Shown here piece by piece: positions 5,633 to 7,859 of a DNA stretch of 7,859 nt. A program made the position numbers and the translations under genes. Position 1 is the stretch's first letter; each line of letters starts with the position of its first letter. This DNA is from a bacterium (GTDB lineage Bacteria > Krumholzibacteriota > Krumholzibacteria > LZORAL124-64-63): positions 1 through 7,859 of the forward strand of contig JAASSM010000056.1 in assembly GCA_021767885.1 (NCBI GenBank). The letters are read 5' to 3'. The notes beneath the pieces are model-generated. The model was not told the DNA's origin. It was given only the letters and a program-made list of their open reading frames with translations, and ran no database searches.

Positions 5633-7273
5633 ATGCGTTCGCTCGCTCGCCCTGGCCGCGCGCTCGCCGCGCTCTCGTGTCTCTGCCTGATCCTGGTGCT
5701 GGCCCCCGCGTGCGCGCCGGACCGCGCCGACCTCGGCCGGGTGCTGCCCACCGACACCCTGCTCTGGCTCACCTGCCGGAACCTCGAGACGCTGGAGACG
5801 GATCTCGAGCAGCTGGGCGTGATGCCGCTCATCGTGGCCGAGCTGGAGGACCCCGAGGTGCGCCGTCAGCTCACCGGGGACTGGGGCCTGGCTCTCACCG
5901 ATGATCCCCGCGCCGACATCCACGCCGTGTTCTCCCGCCTCGCCCGCCTCGACGTCACCCTGCATCCCGCGCCGGCCGACACCACCGCCCTGCTGGCCAT
6001 GCCGGCGCTCGCGCTCTGGCTCCACGCCGCCGACGAGCCGGCAGCGCAGCAGCTCGAGGCCTTCCTCGGCGACCGCGCCAGCGGCCACGAGGTCTGGGGC
6101 GAGACCGACGTGCACGCGATGCCCGCCGGCGGCCAGTCGCTGTGGGCGCTGCGGGTCGGCGAGCGCCTGGTGGCGTGCTCGGACCGGGGGACTCTCCGCC
6201 TGCTGCACGGGCGGCTGACCGGCGACATGGCGGCCGATCCGGCCGCCGGCCTGGCCGGCACGCCCGCTTATGAGCGTGTCCGTGGCGAGCCGTCGCGCGA
6301 CGTCGAGGTCTACCTCTCGGAGGAGGTGACCGCCCGCGGCTTCTGGCCCCTGCCCGGCTTGCCGGCGCCGGCGGGCCCGGATCCCGCCCGGATCATGGCC
6401 CGGTACGGCTCGCAGACCCTCTGGCTGGGCATGGACTACCTGGTGACCGAGTTCATCAGCCGCACCGCCGTGGCGCCGGACAGCCGCCTCGCCACCCTCA
6501 TGGATGGCCCGGCGGTGACCGCGGATCTGGTCTCGCGGCTGCCGGCCGACACCCATGCGGCCCAGGTGATGGCGCTGCACGAGCCGGCGGCGAAGCTGGC
6601 GCTGATCCGCGAGATCTACACCGAGATGGCGGCGGAATCCCCCGCCGTCCAGCAGGGGCTGCCGCTGGCCACCGATCCGTTCGCCGGCGCGGCCGCCGTG
6701 CTCGGCTTCACGCTGGAGGACCTGGCGAGCGAGCTCACCGAACTCGCCATCGCCGGCGCGGGCGAGCCCCGCGTGGTGGTGCTCATGCGGGCCCAGGACG
6801 AGGCGGCCGCCGCGCGCGTGCAGGCCATGCTGGGTGGCAGCCCCGCCCTGGGATTCCTGGCCGAGGAGGAGCCGCACACGGCGACAGACGTGTCGCTGCG
6901 CGTCTTCCGCGCCGCCATGAGCGAGGCCGGCGAGCTGTTCGCCCTCGGCCGGCGGGGCGATACGGTCATGCTCCTGATGCTGGCCGAGGACGTCTCCGAG
7001 TTCGACACCTATCTCGCGAGCCTGGCCGCCGGGGCCACCCTGGCCGACGCGGCACCCCCCATGGCCGGGCCGCACCTCGCGGCGCCCGGGCAGAGCTGGC
7101 TCTACCTCGATCTGGCCCGCCTGGCGTCGGCCTGGGAGCTGCCCCTGGAGGAGGGGCTGGCCCGGCTGCCGCAGCCCCTGGGGGAGCGCCTGCGGGGCCT
7201 GGTGGTGGCCGGCCACACGGTGATGATCGAACCGGGGCTCACGGAGACCGTGATGTCCATCTCCGGACCCTGA
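5633..7273 (+). CDS. DUF3352-like predicted lipoprotein with internal duplication
   Basis: The product has 546 residues. The N-terminus is a basic region followed by a hydrophobic core (about 11-26) ending in LAPAC, with Cys27 the likely lipidation site. Because Ala or Pro rather than Leu occupies the usual lipobox positions, the site is a little atypical. The mature protein begins with a spacer and then LPTDTLLWLTCRNLETLETDL (38-58). A related opening, LPADT, recurs at 303-307, suggesting two similar halves of about 250 residues. LPADT starts followed by a strand and an amphipathic helix resemble the DUF3352 type of envelope proteins of unknown function. No membrane helix follows the signal peptide, and the sequence is rich in alternating beta and helical segments (for example QSLWALRVGERLVACSD at 168-184 and PRVVVLMRAQDE at 379-390). 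It has its own promoter, and the next gene begins after 21 bases, so the two are probably cotranscribed. The frame and export are well supported; the family assignment is from memory of the motif and is tentative. Confidence 0.8.
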   Translation: MRSLARPGRALAALSCLCLILVLAPACAPDRADLGRVLPTDTLLWLTCRNLETLETDLEQLGVMPLIVAELEDPEVRRQLTGDWGLALTDDPRADIHAVFSRLARLDVTLHPAPADTTALLAMPALALWLHAADEPAAQQLEAFLGDRASGHEVWGETDVHAMPAGGQSLWALRVGERLVACSDRGTLRLLHGRLTGDMAADPAAGLAGTPAYERVRGEPSRDVEVYLSEEVTARGFWPLPGLPAPAGPDPARIMARYGSQTLWLGMDYLVTEFISRTAVAPDSRLATLMDGPAVTADLVSRLPADTHAAQVMALHEPAAKLALIREIYTEMAAESPAVQQGLPLATDPFAGAAAVLGFTLEDLASELTELAIAGAGEPRVVVLMRAQDEAAAARVQAMLGGSPALGFLAEEEPHTATDVSLRVFRAAMSEAGELFALGRRGDTVMLLMLAEDVSEFDTYLASLAAGATLADAAPPMAGPHLAAPGQSWLYLDLARLASAWELPLEEGLARLPQPLGERLRGLVVAGHTVMIEPGLTETVMSISGP

Positions 7274-7294
7274 CCTCGTCCAGGAGGTTCGCCC

Positions 7295-7859
7295 ATGCGA
7301 TCGCTGCGCATCCTCACGATCGGGGCCCTGCTGCTGCTGGCTGCGGCGGCCCCCGGCCAGGTGGTCCAGACCATCGCCATCGATGGCGCCAACGACTTCG
7401 ACCCCGCCAACCTGGTGGACGCCGATGGAGCCGACACCGAGTACGCCGCCATCGACCTCGGCGACGTCTACCTGACCAACGACGCCACCAGCCTCTACCT
7501 CGGCTACGGCCACGATCAGGGCGGCTGGAGCACCGTCCAGCTGGGCGTGGCCATCGACGTGGGTACGCCCGCCGGCGGCACCAGCGACCCGTGGTCGCGC
7601 CAGCTCGAGTGGAGCGGCGCGGCCATGCGGCCGGACTTCATGTTCTACATCAACCTCGACAGCGACTGGCAGGCCAGCTACCGGTGGAACCCCGGACCCG
7701 GCAGCTGGGATCCGATCACCGCCGGTCCCGGCGCGCTGGGCGTGCCCACCGGCACGGGCTTCCGCGAGTACGCCATCCTGCTGAGCACCCTGGGCGTCGG
7801 CCCGGGCGACGTGGTGAACGTGGAGGTCTGGGTGACCCAGGACGGCAACACCAAGGGCC
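7295..7859 (+). CDS. Secreted beta-rich protein, possible DOMON/carbohydrate-binding-like domain (5' part only)
   Basis: The frame is open from ATG 7295 to the window edge, giving 188 residues with no stop. AGGAGG (7282-7287) lies 7 bases upstream, the strongest ribosome binding site in the window. Residues 1-21 form a signal peptide (basic start, ALLLLAAAA core, cleavage near PGQ). The mature part starts IDGANDFDPANLVDADG (30-45), then has strand-like segments rich in Tyr, Trp, Asp and Gly: IDLGDVYLTND (53-63), LYLGYGHDQGGW (67-78), VQLGVAIDVG (81-90), FMFYINLDSDW (115-125) and VVNVEVWVTQDG (173-184). This resembles beta-sandwich domains of DOMON or carbohydrate-binding type that often precede a C-terminal FlgD-like or sorting domain in surface proteins; that end is outside the window. 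No lipobox cysteine is present. It probably shares a transcript with the preceding lipoprotein gene. Confidence 0.82.
   Translation, partial: MRSLRILTIGALLLLAAAAPGQVVQTIAIDGANDFDPANLVDADGADTEYAAIDLGDVYLTNDATSLYLGYGHDQGGWSTVQLGVAIDVGTPAGGTSDPWSRQLEWSGAAMRPDFMFYINLDSDWQASYRWNPGPGSWDPITAGPGALGVPTGTGFREYAILLSTLGVGPGDVVNVEVWVTQDGNTKG

Noticed and set aside
5222..7513. Long minus-strand open frame of 763 codons opposite the lipoprotein and secreted-protein genes
   Set aside because: Its product is a low-complexity run of Gly, Arg, His and Gln with no domain. It is antisense to well-formed genes with signal peptides and ribosome binding sites. Long open shadows are expected at this G+C content.

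Overview
The window comes from a GC-rich, Gram-negative-type bacterium. The base composition is strongly G+C, codon third positions are nearly all G or C, and three of the six main genes encode exported or lipid-anchored envelope proteins, with a fourth encoding a membrane-anchored chemoreceptor. Promoter-like boxes follow a TTGAnn / TAnnnT pattern, and ribosome binding sites are mostly GAAAGG or AGGAG-like. The secreted protein at the right edge resembles proteins common in uncultured FCB-group or Eisenbacteria/Krumholzibacteriota-like genomes. That lineage is a guess from memory; nothing in the window proves it. There are no tRNA or rRNA genes, insertion sequences, CRISPR arrays or phage genes.

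Layout. (1) Bases 1-2752, rightward: the last codons of an upstream gene overlap by GTGA the start of a lipoprotein of unknown function (48-1340). A membrane-anchored, formylglycine-generating-enzyme-like protein without the catalytic cysteines follows (1418-2752), with its own probable promoter. (2) Bases 2753-2842: a short convergent spacer with a strong GC hairpin. (3) Bases 2843-4855, leftward: a 670-residue methyl-accepting chemotaxis protein with two tandem CZB-type zinc-binding repeats between its two membrane helices. (4) Bases 4856-5153: a divergent 298-bp spacer. It holds a good leftward sigma-70-type promoter whose -10 lies inside a perfect palindrome (GGTTTTC-N7-GAAAACC), a third copy of the half-site next to the -35, a leader hairpin, and a -10-like box for the rightward gene. 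(5) Bases 5154-7859, rightward: a DUF2237 protein, then a DUF3352-like lipoprotein with its own promoter, then the 5' part of a secreted beta-rich protein 21 bases downstream and probably in the same transcript.

How the parts fit together. The chemoreceptor and the DUF2237 gene share a divergent control region. The other genes look like envelope or surface functions with no recognised shared pathway. I see no defence system, biosynthetic cluster or mobile element. The features most worth a second look are the double-CZB sensor, its palindromic operator-like control region, the cysteine-less FGE-like membrane protein, and two promoters whose -35 boxes contain the stop codon of the preceding gene.
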